A stretch of 41,249 nt of DNA from Pseudomonadota bacterium. GTDB taxonomy: Bacteria; Pseudomonadota; Alphaproteobacteria; Rickettsiales; SXRF01. Below are positions 27,224-37,342 of this stretch, piece by piece. Both the position numbers and the translations under genes were made by a program. Below the pieces are notes generated by a model. The model was not told the DNA's origin, did no database searches, and worked only from the letters and a program-made list of their open reading frames with translations. The stretch lies in the NCBI GenBank assembly GCA_963205245.1, contig CAUJIB010000057.1, positions 1 to 41,249 on the forward strand, written 5' to 3'. Position 1 is the first letter of the stretch; each line of letters opens with the position of its first letter.

Positions 27224-29854
27224 CTACAACCACTGCCCGAAGCGCTTAATGTACCATTTCTTCATAACGGTAACCAGCAAGCAATAACCGATTAGAATTG
27301 CTGCCAGATAAGCGAAATAAGGTGCTGGCAGTGGCACTAATTGCGCGGCGGTACCAATCGCGGTGTAAGGGATTATAACCCCGATGCTCATAACTATGAA
27401 GGTGGAAATAAGCAGGGCATTAGAAGCGCGGCTGCCGATAAATGGCACTTTCTCAGTGCGTATCATATGTACAATCAAAGTTTGCGTAAGCAGGCCTGAA
27501 ACAAACCAGCCGGTATGGAATAATGATTGTTCGGCGGTGGTATTGGCAGAGAAAATAAACCACATCACACCGAAAGTAGCATAATCAAAAATAGAACTGA
27601 CAGGGCCGATAAATAACATAAATCTTCTCAGCTCAATTGCTTCCCATTTGCGGGGTTTTCGCAGGTAATCATCATCTACCTTATCAAACGGCGTGGCGAT
27701 TTGCGAAATATCATAAAGTAGATTTTGTATAAGAATCTGTACAGGCAGCATCGGCAAAAACGGTAACAACAAACTCGCACCAACTACGCTGAACATATTG
27801 CCGAAATTACTGGATAGAGCCATTTTTAAATATTTAACGATATTGCCGAATACTTTGCGACCTTCCACCACTCCTTCTTCCAGCACCAGCAAACTCTTTT
27901 CCAATAGGATAATATCGGCGGCTTCTTTGGCTATGTCAGCGGCGGTATCCACAGAAATTCCTACATCGGCGATGCGCAGGGCAGGTGCGTCATTAATTCC
28001 GTCACCTAAAAAGCCTACCGTATGTCCGGCAGCTTTAAGGGCAGCGATAATCCTAGATTTCTGCATGGGCGATAGCTTGGCGAAGATAGTATTTTTCTCT
28101 ACTACCTCATATAGTTCTGTATCTGAGAGTTTATCAAGTTGTACACCGTCTACCGCGCCTTTAATCTCCAGCCCGACATCATGGCAGATTTTGCGGGTAA
28201 CAACAGCGTTATCCCCAGTTAATACTTTGACATCCACGCCATATTCTTTAAGGGCAGCCAGTGCCACTCGTGCTGTTTCTTTAGGCGGGTCTAGGAATGT
28301 AAGAAAACCCTTAATGGTGAGTGTGGATTCAGAACTCTTATCATAAACAGTCTGTGTTGCTGAAATATTTTTATAGGCCACAATCAGCACGCGGAAGCCA
28401 TCTTCATTTAGAGTATTAGCTATGGCGCGGAATTTATCTTTTGCTTCTTTATCTAGCGATAACACCTGCCCGTTATGGATGTAGTTATTGGAGATTGTAA
28501 GCATTTCCTCCACTGCACCTTTGCAGATAAGCACATGCTCCCCATCCGGACGAGCAACAATAACTGACATTCTCCGGCGTTGGAAATCGAAAGGAATTTC
28601 ATCAATTTTCTGCCAGAGTTTAAGCTCGGAAATATGCTTGCCGTCTGGATATTCTTTTGTTGCTTCATCAATTACAGCTACATCCAGCAAATTGCGTAGT
28701 CCTGTCTGGTGATAACTATTGAGCCAAGCATAATCCAGCACCTCGTGGTTAGGTTCACCTTCTATATCCAGATGGTCATGCAGGATAATATGGTCTTGGG
28801 TAAGTGTACCGGTTTTATCAGTGCATAAAACATCCATTGCCCCGAAATTCTGGATGGCATTCAGGCGTTTTACTACAACCTTGCGTTTTGCCATGGCAAT
28901 AGCCCCTTTGGCAAGGTTAGAAGTCACAATCATCGGCAACATTTCTGGCGTAAGACCAACAGCTATTGAAATAGCAAACAGCAATGATTGGGTTAAGTCA
29001 TCTTTAGAAAACCAGTTAATGAAAAATACTAAAGGTGCCATAGCTGTTATAAATTTTATCATCAGCCAAGTTATGTTGTTTACACCTTTATCAAAGTTGG
29101 TTTGCGGGCGTTCGCCGGTAATGGTACGTGCCAGTGATCCAAGATAAGTTTCCAGCCCAGTGGAGAGCACCACCACTAAACCACTGCCGCTTACCACGTT
29201 TGTTCCCATGAAACCGATAGCAGGTAAATCCATCCCACTTGAAGATGTATTAATAATATCCGAAAATTTTTCTACCGGTAGCGATTCACCGGTGAGCATT
29301 GCTTGCGAAATAAACAGATCCTTGGCAGCAAGCACTCTCACATCAGCAGGAATAATATCGCCTGCGGAAAGATGTACAATATCACCAACCACCAGATCCT
29401 GCATATCAATATCAATTTTACGGCTGACACCATCTTCGTCAATCCGGTTTACGGTGACATTGGTACGTACCATGTTTTTTAATTCTTCAGCCTTGATGCC
29501 TGAGCGGTATTCCTGAAAAAACTTAATACCAACGCTTATGACCACCATTATGGCCATCATGGCAACGCTTTCCATGTCACCGGTAAACCATGAAATCAGG
29601 GCGAGTATTGTAAGTACCGCATTAAAAGGATTAAGGAAACAATGCAGAAGCTGGATATACCAAGCGGCAAGACCATCTCCGCTTACAATGTTTTTACCGT
29701 TTTCCAGTAGGCGTTCTTCGGCTATTTCAGAATTTAGGCCATCCAAGCTGGAGCCAAGAGATTCAAGTAATTGCCAGCGTTCATGCTTTTGCATTTGCCC
29801 GAGTTTCTCTAGTAAGACCTGCTCAGATATAGGTTTGTTTGTCTGTTTTTTCAT
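27224..29854 (-). CDS. mgtA: Magnesium-translocating P-type ATPase
   Basis: VLCTDKTGTLTQDH phosphorylation motif, TGES loop, VGFLGDGINDAPALRIADVGISVDTAADIAKEAADIILLEKSL; 876 aa typical of the MgtA/MgtB (P3B) family. Confidence 0.95.
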   Translation of the reverse strand: MKKQTNKPISEQVLLEKLGQMQKHERWQLLESLGSSLDGLNSEIAEERLLENGKNIVSGDGLAAWYIQLLHCFLNPFNAVLTILALISWFTGDMESVAMMAIMVVISVGIKFFQEYRSGIKAEELKNMVRTNVTVNRIDEDGVSRKIDIDMQDLVVGDIVHLSAGDIIPADVRVLAAKDLFISQAMLTGESLPVEKFSDIINTSSSGMDLPAIGFMGTNVVSGSGLVVVLSTGLETYLGSLARTITGERPQTNFDKGVNNITWLMIKFITAMAPLVFFINWFSKDDLTQSLLFAISIAVGLTPEMLPMIVTSNLAKGAIAMAKRKVVVKRLNAIQNFGAMDVLCTDKTGTLTQDHIILHDHLDIEGEPNHEVLDYAWLNSYHQTGLRNLLDVAVIDEATKEYPDGKHISELKLWQKIDEIPFDFQRRRMSVIVARPDGEHVLICKGAVEEMLTISNNYIHNGQVLSLDKEAKDKFRAIANTLNEDGFRVLIVAYKNISATQTVYDKSSESTLTIKGFLTFLDPPKETARVALAALKEYGVDVKVLTGDNAVVTRKICHDVGLEIKGAVDGVQLDKLSDTELYEVVEKNTIFAKLSPMQKSRIIAALKAAGHTVGFLGDGINDAPALRIADVGISVDTAADIAKEAADIILLEKSLLVLEEGVVEGRKVFGNIVKYLKMALSSNFGNMFSVVGASLLLPFLPMLPVQILIQNLLYDISQIATPFDKVDDDYLRKPRKWEAIELRRFMLFIGPVSSIFDYATFGVMWFIFSANTTAEQSLFHTGWFVSGLLTQTLIVHMIRTEKVPFIGSRASNALLISTFIVMSIGVIIPYTAIGTAAQLVPLPAPYFAYLAAILIGYCLLVTVMKKWYIKRFGQWL

Positions 29855-29964
29855 GATTCCAGACCCTGATTTGGTAATTAATATGATTATTCAGGTTTAT
29901 CCTGTACTTGAAATATGGCATTACCCGCTATAGATAGTCTAGGCAACAAAAAATAGGAAAAACC

Positions 29965-30495
29965 ATGAAAAAACATGTCCATCGGGTGGAAAGCTTAATA
30001 GAACGCGGCCTGTTTGCCAGCCGTTGGTTAATGGCGCCTATGTATTTGGGTCTGGCGAGTGCGCTTATTCTTCTGCTCATAAGTTTCATGCAGGAACTTG
30101 TACATTTGTTTGCTGCTTTACCCGATATTACGCAAAATGATATGGTGCTGGGCATATTATCATTGATTGATTTATCGCTGGCGGCAAATTTGCTGCTGAT
30201 TGTTATTTTTTCCGGTTATGAGAATTTTGTTTCTAAAATCAATACCGACACGCATGAAGATAATCCGGAATGGAAAGGTAGCGTAGATTTTTCTACCCTT
30301 AAATTAAAGTTGATTGCTTCAATCGTCGCTATTTCTGGAATCCACCTGCTTAAAATATTTATGGATGTAGGCAAAACACCGGAACACCATATCAGGTGGA
30401 TGATAATAATACATGTGGTGTTTGTGGTTTCTGGAGTGTTCCTTGCCCTTATGGATATGATCGCTGCCCGCACCAAATATTTTAAGAAAAAATAA
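29965..30495 (+). CDS. YqhA family (UPF0114) membrane protein
   Basis: VESLIERGLFASRWLMAPMYLGLASALILL...LSLIDLSLAANLLLIVIFSGYENFVSKI. Confidence 0.9.
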   Translation: MKKHVHRVESLIERGLFASRWLMAPMYLGLASALILLLISFMQELVHLFAALPDITQNDMVLGILSLIDLSLAANLLLIVIFSGYENFVSKINTDTHEDNPEWKGSVDFSTLKLKLIASIVAISGIHLLKIFMDVGKTPEHHIRWMIIIHVVFVVSGVFLALMDMIAARTKYFKKK

Positions 30496-30612
30496 TAGTC
30501 TGTTTTTGAAACAATTTTATTGTACGAAGCTTTTCAATATTATTGTAATTTATTTATGATTAGCGTATAAATTTGCTAATATAATAAAATAAAAAACAAT
30601 TTTGGGGGTGTT

Positions 30613-31323
30613 ATGTCAAAAGTCATTACGGTAGCGCAACAAAAAGGCGGAGCAGGAAAAACCACGGTAGCAGCACATATAGCTGTTGCTCTTAGCCAAA
30701 AAGGAAATCGTGTAGCCGTAATTGATATTGATCCGCAAGGAAGCTTAACCCATTGGCATAAAATCCGTGAGGAGCGTTTTGGTGAAGGATATACAGGACT
30801 TACTTTTGCTTCTGTATCGGGCTGGCGGGTAGGGGGCGAAGTTACCCGTTTGCGCCGTAGCTGTGATTATGTGATTATTGATAGTCCGCCTCATACCGAA
30901 ACAGAAGCCCGCACCGCTATTCGTAGTGCTGATATAATTGTGATTCCAGTACAGCCCAGCCCAACTGACCTATGGGCCACCAAGGCAACATTGGAGCTTG
31001 CTAAAAATGAAAAAATTCCGGTAAGGGTTGTGATGAACCGTGTAGCTGCTAATTCCCGCCTTGCGCAAACTATTGCGGCAGAGCTTCCGGAAATGTCACA
31101 AACAACACTGGGCAACCGCGTATTATTTGCCGCGGCCTTAATGGAAGGCCGTTGCGCTACCGAATTAGATCCATCAAGCGTTGCCGCTCAGGAGATCAAA
31201 GCTTTGGTAAAAGAAATAACCGCTTTGATAGATGATCCGGTTGAGGAGGAAGAAGTTGAAGATGAGGTTTCAGCGAGCAAAAAATCAGCTAAAAAATCCA
31301 CTAAGGAAATGGTTGGGGCGTGA
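30613..31323 (+). CDS. ParA/MinD-family ATPase (orphan)
   Basis: ITVAQQKGGAGKTTVAAHIAVALSQKGNRVAVIDIDPQGSL deviant Walker A; DYVIIDSPPH; no parB neighbour. Confidence 0.9.
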   Translation: MSKVITVAQQKGGAGKTTVAAHIAVALSQKGNRVAVIDIDPQGSLTHWHKIREERFGEGYTGLTFASVSGWRVGGEVTRLRRSCDYVIIDSPPHTETEARTAIRSADIIVIPVQPSPTDLWATKATLELAKNEKIPVRVVMNRVAANSRLAQTIAAELPEMSQTTLGNRVLFAAALMEGRCATELDPSSVAAQEIKALVKEITALIDDPVEEEEVEDEVSASKKSAKKSTKEMVGA

Positions 31324-31328
31324 CTTTG

Positions 31329-32681
31329 TTACATTCCAAATAATTTGCCGAGCCCGCCACCGCGCATCATTCCTTTTGCGCCAAGCTTTTTAATCTTTTT
31401 CATCATATCCTGCATCTGTTGATGTTGTTTTATGAGCTTGTTTACATCTTGCACGCTAACTCCTGCGCCGCTCGCAATGCGAACCCGTCTGGAGGCATTG
31501 AGGAGTTTTGGGTGGACTCGTTCTTTTGCTGTCATAGATAGGATTATAGCTTCCTGACGCGCCATCATTTTGGGGTCTATCTTTGCTTCATCCAGTTGAT
31601 CTTTAATCTGCCCCATTCCCGGCATCATTTTCATCATAGAGCCAATCCCGCCCATTTTATGCATCTTGCGGAGCTGGTCAAGCAGGTCATTAAAATCAAA
31701 TTGCCCCTGCATCATGCGTGATGCCATTTTTTCGGCTTCGTCCGCGCTTACATTTTCTGCTGCTCTTTCCACCAGAGAAACAATATCGCCCATGTCCAAG
31801 ATGCGTGATGCTATACGCGAAGGATGGAATTCTTCAAACTCGCTCAGCTTTTCTCCAACCCCCATAAATTTGATCGGTTGTCCGGTAACTGCCCGCATGG
31901 AAAGGGCCGCACCCCCGCGTCCATCTCCATCTACCCTAGTAAGGATAATCCCCGTAACCCCAACTTGTTCATGGAAGGTTTTGGCTATATTAACGGCATC
32001 CTGACCAGTTAGGGAATCAGCAACCAGCAATGTTTCCAGTGGATTTGCCAATTGTTTTACGGCTTTGAGCTCGTCCATTAATTCATTGTCAATATGTAAG
32101 CGTCCTGCAGTGTCCAGCAATAGGATGTCATATCCCTCAAGGCGTGCAGTTTTAAGGGCGCGGCTGGTAATTTCCGTCGGCTTTTCGCCAGCAACAATTG
32201 GCAGTGAGGAGATTTGTGCTTGCGCTGCAACCTGTTCTAATTGTTGTTGGGCAGCCGGACGGTAAATATCCAGCGAGGCAACCAGAATTTTTTTATTATT
32301 TTTGTTTTTAAGGCGGAGTGCCAGCTTGCCGGTGCTGGTGGTTTTTCCTGAGCCTTGCAAACCCACCATCATTATAACCACAGGTGGTATTGCCGATAAA
32401 TTAATTGCCTGATGTTCGCTCCCGAGCAGTTCCGCCAAATGGTCATTTACCAGTTTTATTACCATCTGCGCCGGTGACACGCTGGAGATAACTTCAGTAC
32501 CCAAGGCTTTTGCTTTAAGGGAATTTATAAAATCCTTTACTACAGGAAGTGCAACATCAGCTTCCAGAAGGGCTATGCGTATCTCACGCATTGCAGAATC
32601 AATATCCGCTTCCGATAACACACCGCGCTTACGCAGGTTACCAAAAATACCAGTTAGTTTTGAAGAAAGTGACTGAAACAT
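31329..32681 (-). CDS. ffh: Signal recognition particle protein Ffh
   Basis: MFQSLSSKLTGIFGNLRKRGVLSEADID; GLQGSGKTTSTGKLA; LLDTAGRLHID; Met-rich C-terminal M domain. Confidence 0.97.
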   Translation of the reverse strand: MFQSLSSKLTGIFGNLRKRGVLSEADIDSAMREIRIALLEADVALPVVKDFINSLKAKALGTEVISSVSPAQMVIKLVNDHLAELLGSEHQAINLSAIPPVVIMMVGLQGSGKTTSTGKLALRLKNKNNKKILVASLDIYRPAAQQQLEQVAAQAQISSLPIVAGEKPTEITSRALKTARLEGYDILLLDTAGRLHIDNELMDELKAVKQLANPLETLLVADSLTGQDAVNIAKTFHEQVGVTGIILTRVDGDGRGGAALSMRAVTGQPIKFMGVGEKLSEFEEFHPSRIASRILDMGDIVSLVERAAENVSADEAEKMASRMMQGQFDFNDLLDQLRKMHKMGGIGSMMKMMPGMGQIKDQLDEAKIDPKMMARQEAIILSMTAKERVHPKLLNASRRVRIASGAGVSVQDVNKLIKQHQQMQDMMKKIKKLGAKGMMRGGGLGKLFGM

Positions 32682-32687
32682 GGTTTT

Positions 32688-32975
32688 TTATAGATTGTAA
32701 AAATAGGTATAAAGTATGTTTTGTATTAGGGTTATAAGCAATATAACTATAACCGGCGAAATATCCAGACCACCTAAATCCGGCACAAATTTACGGATTG
32801 GACGCATAACCGGCTCACAAAGTTTATCAAGTGCATACATAAGCCGTTGTACAAATGGCTGGAATCCGTTGATAATTCTGAATGAAATCAGGGTGCTTAT
32901 AATTGTCCAAGTAATAACGCAGATGAGGTAAATCTGTAATATAGCAGCAAAAAATTCTACAAAAGGATTAAGCAT
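32688..32975 (-). CDS. YggT family membrane protein
   Basis: 95 aa; two hydrophobic segments around LCEPVMRPIRKFVPDLGGLDISPVIVILLI, typical of YggT. Confidence 0.92.
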   Translation of the reverse strand: MLNPFVEFFAAILQIYLICVITWTIISTLISFRIINGFQPFVQRLMYALDKLCEPVMRPIRKFVPDLGGLDISPVIVILLITLIQNILYTYFYNL

Positions 32976-33082
32976 ACAAAAACCAGCCCCAGAATAATCA
33001 AAACAATATTAATGACAAAACTTGTGGTAAGCTACATCAATATATAATGATTTTCTAGCTCAAAATTAAACTATAGAGTTTG

Positions 33083-34777
33083 TTATGTAGACGTAGAAAG
33101 TTTCCTGATCCTATTAGCTATTTCAGCGACTGCTGTTGAAGTGCTCTGAGTATTTGCAGAGATTTCTTTTGTTACAGCACTTTGTTCTTCCATTGCGCTT
33201 GCCACGCTTGTTACATATTGATCAACAGAATTGGCCGCATTGGTGATTTCTATTACCCCATTTGCAACATTCGCCGAAATTGATTGCACAGAAGCAATTT
33301 CTTTGGCGATGTCTTCTGTTGCTTTTGCTGTTTGTGTGGCAAGATTCTTAACTTCGGCGGCAACCACTGCAAAACCTTTGCCTGCATCACCAGCTCGTGC
33401 TGCTTCAATGGTGGCATTAAGGGCAAGAAGATTGACTTGTCCAGCGATATTGTTGATTAATTCAACAATTGCTTCCATAGATTTCATGCTTCCCACTAAC
33501 TGTTCTGTAGACGCACTGGAAATATTTGTTTTATCTATGATATTTTTGGTAGCATCTTTAGAAAGAGCCATGTTTTTACTGATTTCTATCACAGAAGAAG
33601 ATAGTTCTTCAACCGCAGCGGCAATGCTTTGGACATTGCCGGTTGCTTTTTCGGCAAGATTTGCCGTTTCTATGATTTTTGTAATTTCTGTTGCAAATTT
33701 TACGATCTTAAAAGGCTTGCCACTCATGTCTAAAATCGGGTTATATGAAGCTTGAATCCAGATTTCTTTTCCGCCTTTGGCAATGCGTTTGTAAGCTTTT
33801 GATTCAAATTCACCTCGGCGCAATTTTTCCCAGAACTGTTTATATTCTGTGCTTTGGGCAAAAACAGGCTCAACAAACATGCTGTGATGTTTGCCTTTTA
33901 TTTCAGATAAGGAATAGCCCATCGCGGAAAGAAAATTATTATTGGCACTGACAATTGTACCATCAAGTTCAAATTCAATTATCGCCTGCGTTTTGTTAAT
34001 TGCCTCAATTTGCCCTTTTGTGTCAGCTGCGGCAAGTTTTTCTTTTGTTATATCGGTTGCTAATTTTACAATCTTAAAAGGCTTGCCATTCATGTCTAAA
34101 ATCGGGTTGTAAGAAGCCTGAATCCAGATTTCCTTTCCGCCTTTGGCTATGCGCTTATACTCACCAGAGTCAAATTCACCACGATTTAATTTTGCCCAGA
34201 AATTTTGATATTCAGTTGTTTTTGCATAGTTTTCATCAACAAATATTCTGTGATGTTTGCCTTTTATTTCAGGAAAACTGTAACCAATTGTTATAAGAAA
34301 ATTCTGATTGGCAGTTATAATAGTTCCGTCAAGGTTAAATTCAATGATCGCCTGCGTTTTATTTATAGCGGTAATTTTGCTTTCATAGTCCGCATTTTCC
34401 AATTTTTCTTTTGTTACATCAGTTGCATATTTTGCCACCTTATATGGTTTGCCGTTACTGTCTAATATAGGATTATAAGAGGCTTGAATCCAGATTTCTT
34501 TGCCGCCATTACCAAAGAGTTTGAACTGGGCAGAGATAAATTCTCCACGGCTAAGACGTTTCCAGAAATCACTATATTCTATGCTTTGTGCATGTGAGGA
34601 ATCAACAAACATTCTGTGATGCTTGCCTTTTATATCAGATAGTCTATAGCCCATAGCGTTTAGAAAATTGTCATTAGCGTCAAGAATTGTGCCGTCTAAT
34701 TCAAAATAAATCACTGCTTGTGATTTGCTTATTGCTTTAATTTCATCTTGTGCTTCAGAACTTTTACTAAAAAACAT
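33083..34777 (-). CDS. Methyl-accepting chemotaxis-type protein with three tandem PAS domains
   Basis: Three PAS(-PAC) repeats ([45 protein letters not shown]) followed by an MCP signalling hairpin ([56 protein letters not shown]). Start [10 protein letters not shown] at 34777. Confidence 0.93.
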   Translation of the reverse strand: MFFSKSSEAQDEIKAISKSQAVIYFELDGTILDANDNFLNAMGYRLSDIKGKHHRMFVDSSHAQSIEYSDFWKRLSRGEFISAQFKLFGNGGKEIWIQASYNPILDSNGKPYKVAKYATDVTKEKLENADYESKITAINKTQAIIEFNLDGTIITANQNFLITIGYSFPEIKGKHHRIFVDENYAKTTEYQNFWAKLNRGEFDSGEYKRIAKGGKEIWIQASYNPILDMNGKPFKIVKLATDITKEKLAAADTKGQIEAINKTQAIIEFELDGTIVSANNNFLSAMGYSLSEIKGKHHSMFVEPVFAQSTEYKQFWEKLRRGEFESKAYKRIAKGGKEIWIQASYNPILDMSGKPFKIVKFATEITKIIETANLAEKATGNVQSIAAAVEELSSSVIEISKNMALSKDATKNIIDKTNISSASTEQLVGSMKSMEAIVELINNIAGQVNLLALNATIEAARAGDAGKGFAVVAAEVKNLATQTAKATEDIAKEIASVQSISANVANGVIEITNAANSVDQYVTSVASAMEEQSAVTKEISANTQSTSTAVAEIANRIRKLSTST

Positions 34778-34906
34778 ACTTTGTTTCCTTTTTTTATGTG
34801 TAGGCTGTTCCAAACTAAAACTTGTATATAACAAGTCTGATTTTACAAGTATTTTATAGCATGTAACTAAAATTAGCGTAATATGCTGTACTAAAATCAT
34901 AGAGCG

Positions 34907-37339
34907 ATGCTTATGAAAACTGATAGTTCTTTTATATTATATTTACATCGTTTTTCTATCCGAACCCGCCTGTTTAGCATTGTGCTTGCTTTTGCTGTGC
35001 CTTTGTCAGTCCTTATTTATTCCACTATTGATAATATAAACCGTAATATAATATTGGCAGAACAGGAAGTAAAAGGTGTTCAATATGAACGGCTGCTTAT
35101 AGAAATTCTAGCTGCACTTTCTAATCACAGACTGCTTAGGATAAGTATTGCTGGAGGTGAGGATAGGGCTGAAGAATATGCTAAACAATCATCGGATATT
35201 GATAGATTATTGGCAGAGTTAGAGATAGTAGATCACAAATTCGGCGTAGATTTGCGCTTCATCCATAAAATCATGGATAACGGTGGTAATGAACTTTTAT
35301 CAGAACAACCGATATCTAAAATACTGCAGGGAAACTGGAATGATATAAAGAAATATAGTAATGATAAATATGAAGTTTATACTACTATATTCAAAAATAT
35401 CGGTCAGATGATAACTAATATTGGTGATGCTTCCAGTTTAATATTGGATCCGGATCTTGATAGTTATTATCTTATGGATGTATCGGTAAATAAATTACCA
35501 AACTCTATAAAGCGTATATCTGACATAGCTTATAAACTGTATCCATCAATAGTTTTTGGTGAAAAAGCAACACAGGAATTACGAAGCGAAGTAAAAATAT
35601 CCGGACGTTTCTTAAAGGAAGTGGAGTTTGATAGCGTAATATCCAATATAGAATCGGCACTGCGTCAGGATAAAAATTTTTACGGTATTAGCGCGACATT
35701 GCTTCCCACTATGCAGCCTATAGTTATTGAATATAAAAAGAAAATAGAATCTGTTATCAATATGCTGAATGATGCTTATATTGGCAAGGATATCAGCTCT
35801 AAAGAATTTTTTACAATGATTTGTGATGTCCGCAAATTCTTTGTAAAAATGAACCACGTGACACTGGATGAGCTTAATGTAATGCTTATAGCACGCATTG
35901 ATTATTATGAGCAGAAAAAATTAGAAACATTTATCGTATATGCATTGGCTCAACTTATAGGGTTAGGGTTATTTTTCTTCCTGACTACCAGCGTTACCAC
36001 TCCTATTAACCGCCTTTATAAAACTATAACTTCTATTACCAACGGTAATTTGGATACCGTAGTCCCAAGTTCTGATTTTCAGGATGAAATAGGGGCAATG
36101 GCACGGGGAGTGGAATCATTCCGTCTCAATTCTTTAGAAAAATTACGTCTGGAAACAGCACTTAAAGAAGAAAGCGATTATTTACAGTCTATTATGGATA
36201 GTTCTGGAGATGGCATTATAGTGATAAACAGCAAAGGTCGGATACTGGATTTTAATTTGGCGGCTGAAAAAATATTCGGTTATAGCGCGGTAGAGATAAT
36301 AGGTCAGTATATGTCTGTAATTATCTCACAGAGTTTTACCGGTGATTATGAAGGTTATATGGAACGCCATCTTAGTAAAGAAAATTCCAGTATGGTTGGC
36401 GTTAATCGTGAAATTGAAGGTAAAAGAAAAAATGGGGAAATATTCCCAGTTGAAATAACACTAAGCAAATTAATCCATGAGCAGGAAACATTATTTGTTG
36501 GTCTTTTGAAAGATATTACAGAACGTAAAATATTAGAACATGAATTAAGGCAGCATCGTGATAATTTACAAAAAATGGTTGATATTCAGACAGTTGATTT
36601 AATTGTAGAAAAAGAAAAAGCAGAGAGGGCGACTATCGCCAAGTCGGAATTTTTATCAAATATGTCGCATGAATTGCGGACACCGATGCATGCTATTTTG
36701 AATTACGCTAATATGGGCATAAAAATAGTAGGTGAAGATCCCGATATCAAGCTCAGTAAGTATCTAATTAATATTAGAACAGCAGGTAATAGGCTTCTTG
36801 CCTTGCTCAATAATCTTTTGGATTTTGAAAAGCTGGAAGCAGGTAAAATGGGATTTAATCTGAAGGATGGGGACTTTGTAAAAATTGTTGATTATGCAGT
36901 GATTGAATTGGAATCATTACTCAAAGCAAAAAATCTACAGCTGATAAAAAATTATGCAAGTAAGGATACTCACATATCAATGGATGAGCCGAAGCTTATA
37001 CAGGTTATGGTAAACCTGATTTCTAATGCTATTAAATTCTCACCTGAAAACGGAATAATTACTGTTACTGTATCAGATGAATATCTGCTGGAAAAAGGTT
37101 TGGTAAGGGCATCTTTACTGTGTTGTGTTGAAGATGAAGGCGGTGGTATTCCTGAAGATGAATTAGAAACAATATTTGAGAAATTTACCCAAAGCAGTAA
37201 AACCAAAAGAAGTATGCTTGGCGGAACAGGGCTTGGGCTTTCCATCAGTAGAAAAATTATTGAAGGACATAGCGGCAAAATATTTGCTGAAAATGGAGAG
37301 AAGGGTGCAAGGTTAAAGTTTATTTTGCCGAGAGGGTAG
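34907..37339 (+). CDS. Membrane sensor histidine kinase (sensor, HAMP, PAS, HisKA, HATPase)
   Basis: N-terminal TM helix, second TM ([17 protein letters not shown]), HAMP-like [46 protein letters not shown]-box, [13 protein letters not shown]-box, [14 protein letters not shown]-box. Confidence 0.94.
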   Translation: MLMKTDSSFILYLHRFSIRTRLFSIVLAFAVPLSVLIYSTIDNINRNIILAEQEVKGVQYERLLIEILAALSNHRLLRISIAGGEDRAEEYAKQSSDIDRLLAELEIVDHKFGVDLRFIHKIMDNGGNELLSEQPISKILQGNWNDIKKYSNDKYEVYTTIFKNIGQMITNIGDASSLILDPDLDSYYLMDVSVNKLPNSIKRISDIAYKLYPSIVFGEKATQELRSEVKISGRFLKEVEFDSVISNIESALRQDKNFYGISATLLPTMQPIVIEYKKKIESVINMLNDAYIGKDISSKEFFTMICDVRKFFVKMNHVTLDELNVMLIARIDYYEQKKLETFIVYALAQLIGLGLFFFLTTSVTTPINRLYKTITSITNGNLDTVVPSSDFQDEIGAMARGVESFRLNSLEKLRLETALKEESDYLQSIMDSSGDGIIVINSKGRILDFNLAAEKIFGYSAVEIIGQYMSVIISQSFTGDYEGYMERHLSKENSSMVGVNREIEGKRKNGEIFPVEITLSKLIHEQETLFVGLLKDITERKILEHELRQHRDNLQKMVDIQTVDLIVEKEKAERATIAKSEFLSNMSHELRTPMHAILNYANMGIKIVGEDPDIKLSKYLINIRTAGNRLLALLNNLLDFEKLEAGKMGFNLKDGDFVKIVDYAVIELESLLKAKNLQLIKNYASKDTHISMDEPKLIQVMVNLISNAIKFSPENGIITVTVSDEYLLEKGLVRASLLCCVEDEGGGIPEDELETIFEKFTQSSKTKRSMLGGTGLGLSISRKIIEGHSGKIFAENGEKGARLKFILPRG

Positions 37340-37342
37340 TTA

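Noticed and set aside
27798-28346. 182-aa ORF antisense to the Mg2+ P-type ATPase, plus neighbours at 28821, 29160 and 29538
   Set aside because: Shadow ORFs of a well-supported coding gene.
29855-29964. Possible Mg2+ riboswitch upstream of mgtA
   Set aside because: The leader is only about 110 bp to the divergent yqhA-like gene and I see no M-box or mgtA-leader structure by eye.
33231-33755. 174-aa ORF antisense to the MCP gene
   Set aside because: Ala/Ser/Thr-rich translation is the mirror of the MCP coiled-coil coding sequence.
33083-34777. PAS repeat periodicity as a possible CRISPR or tandem DNA repeat array
   Set aside because: The periodicity of about 367-369 bp is explained by three PAS-coding units in one reading frame; no short repeat-spacer array is present anywhere in the window.
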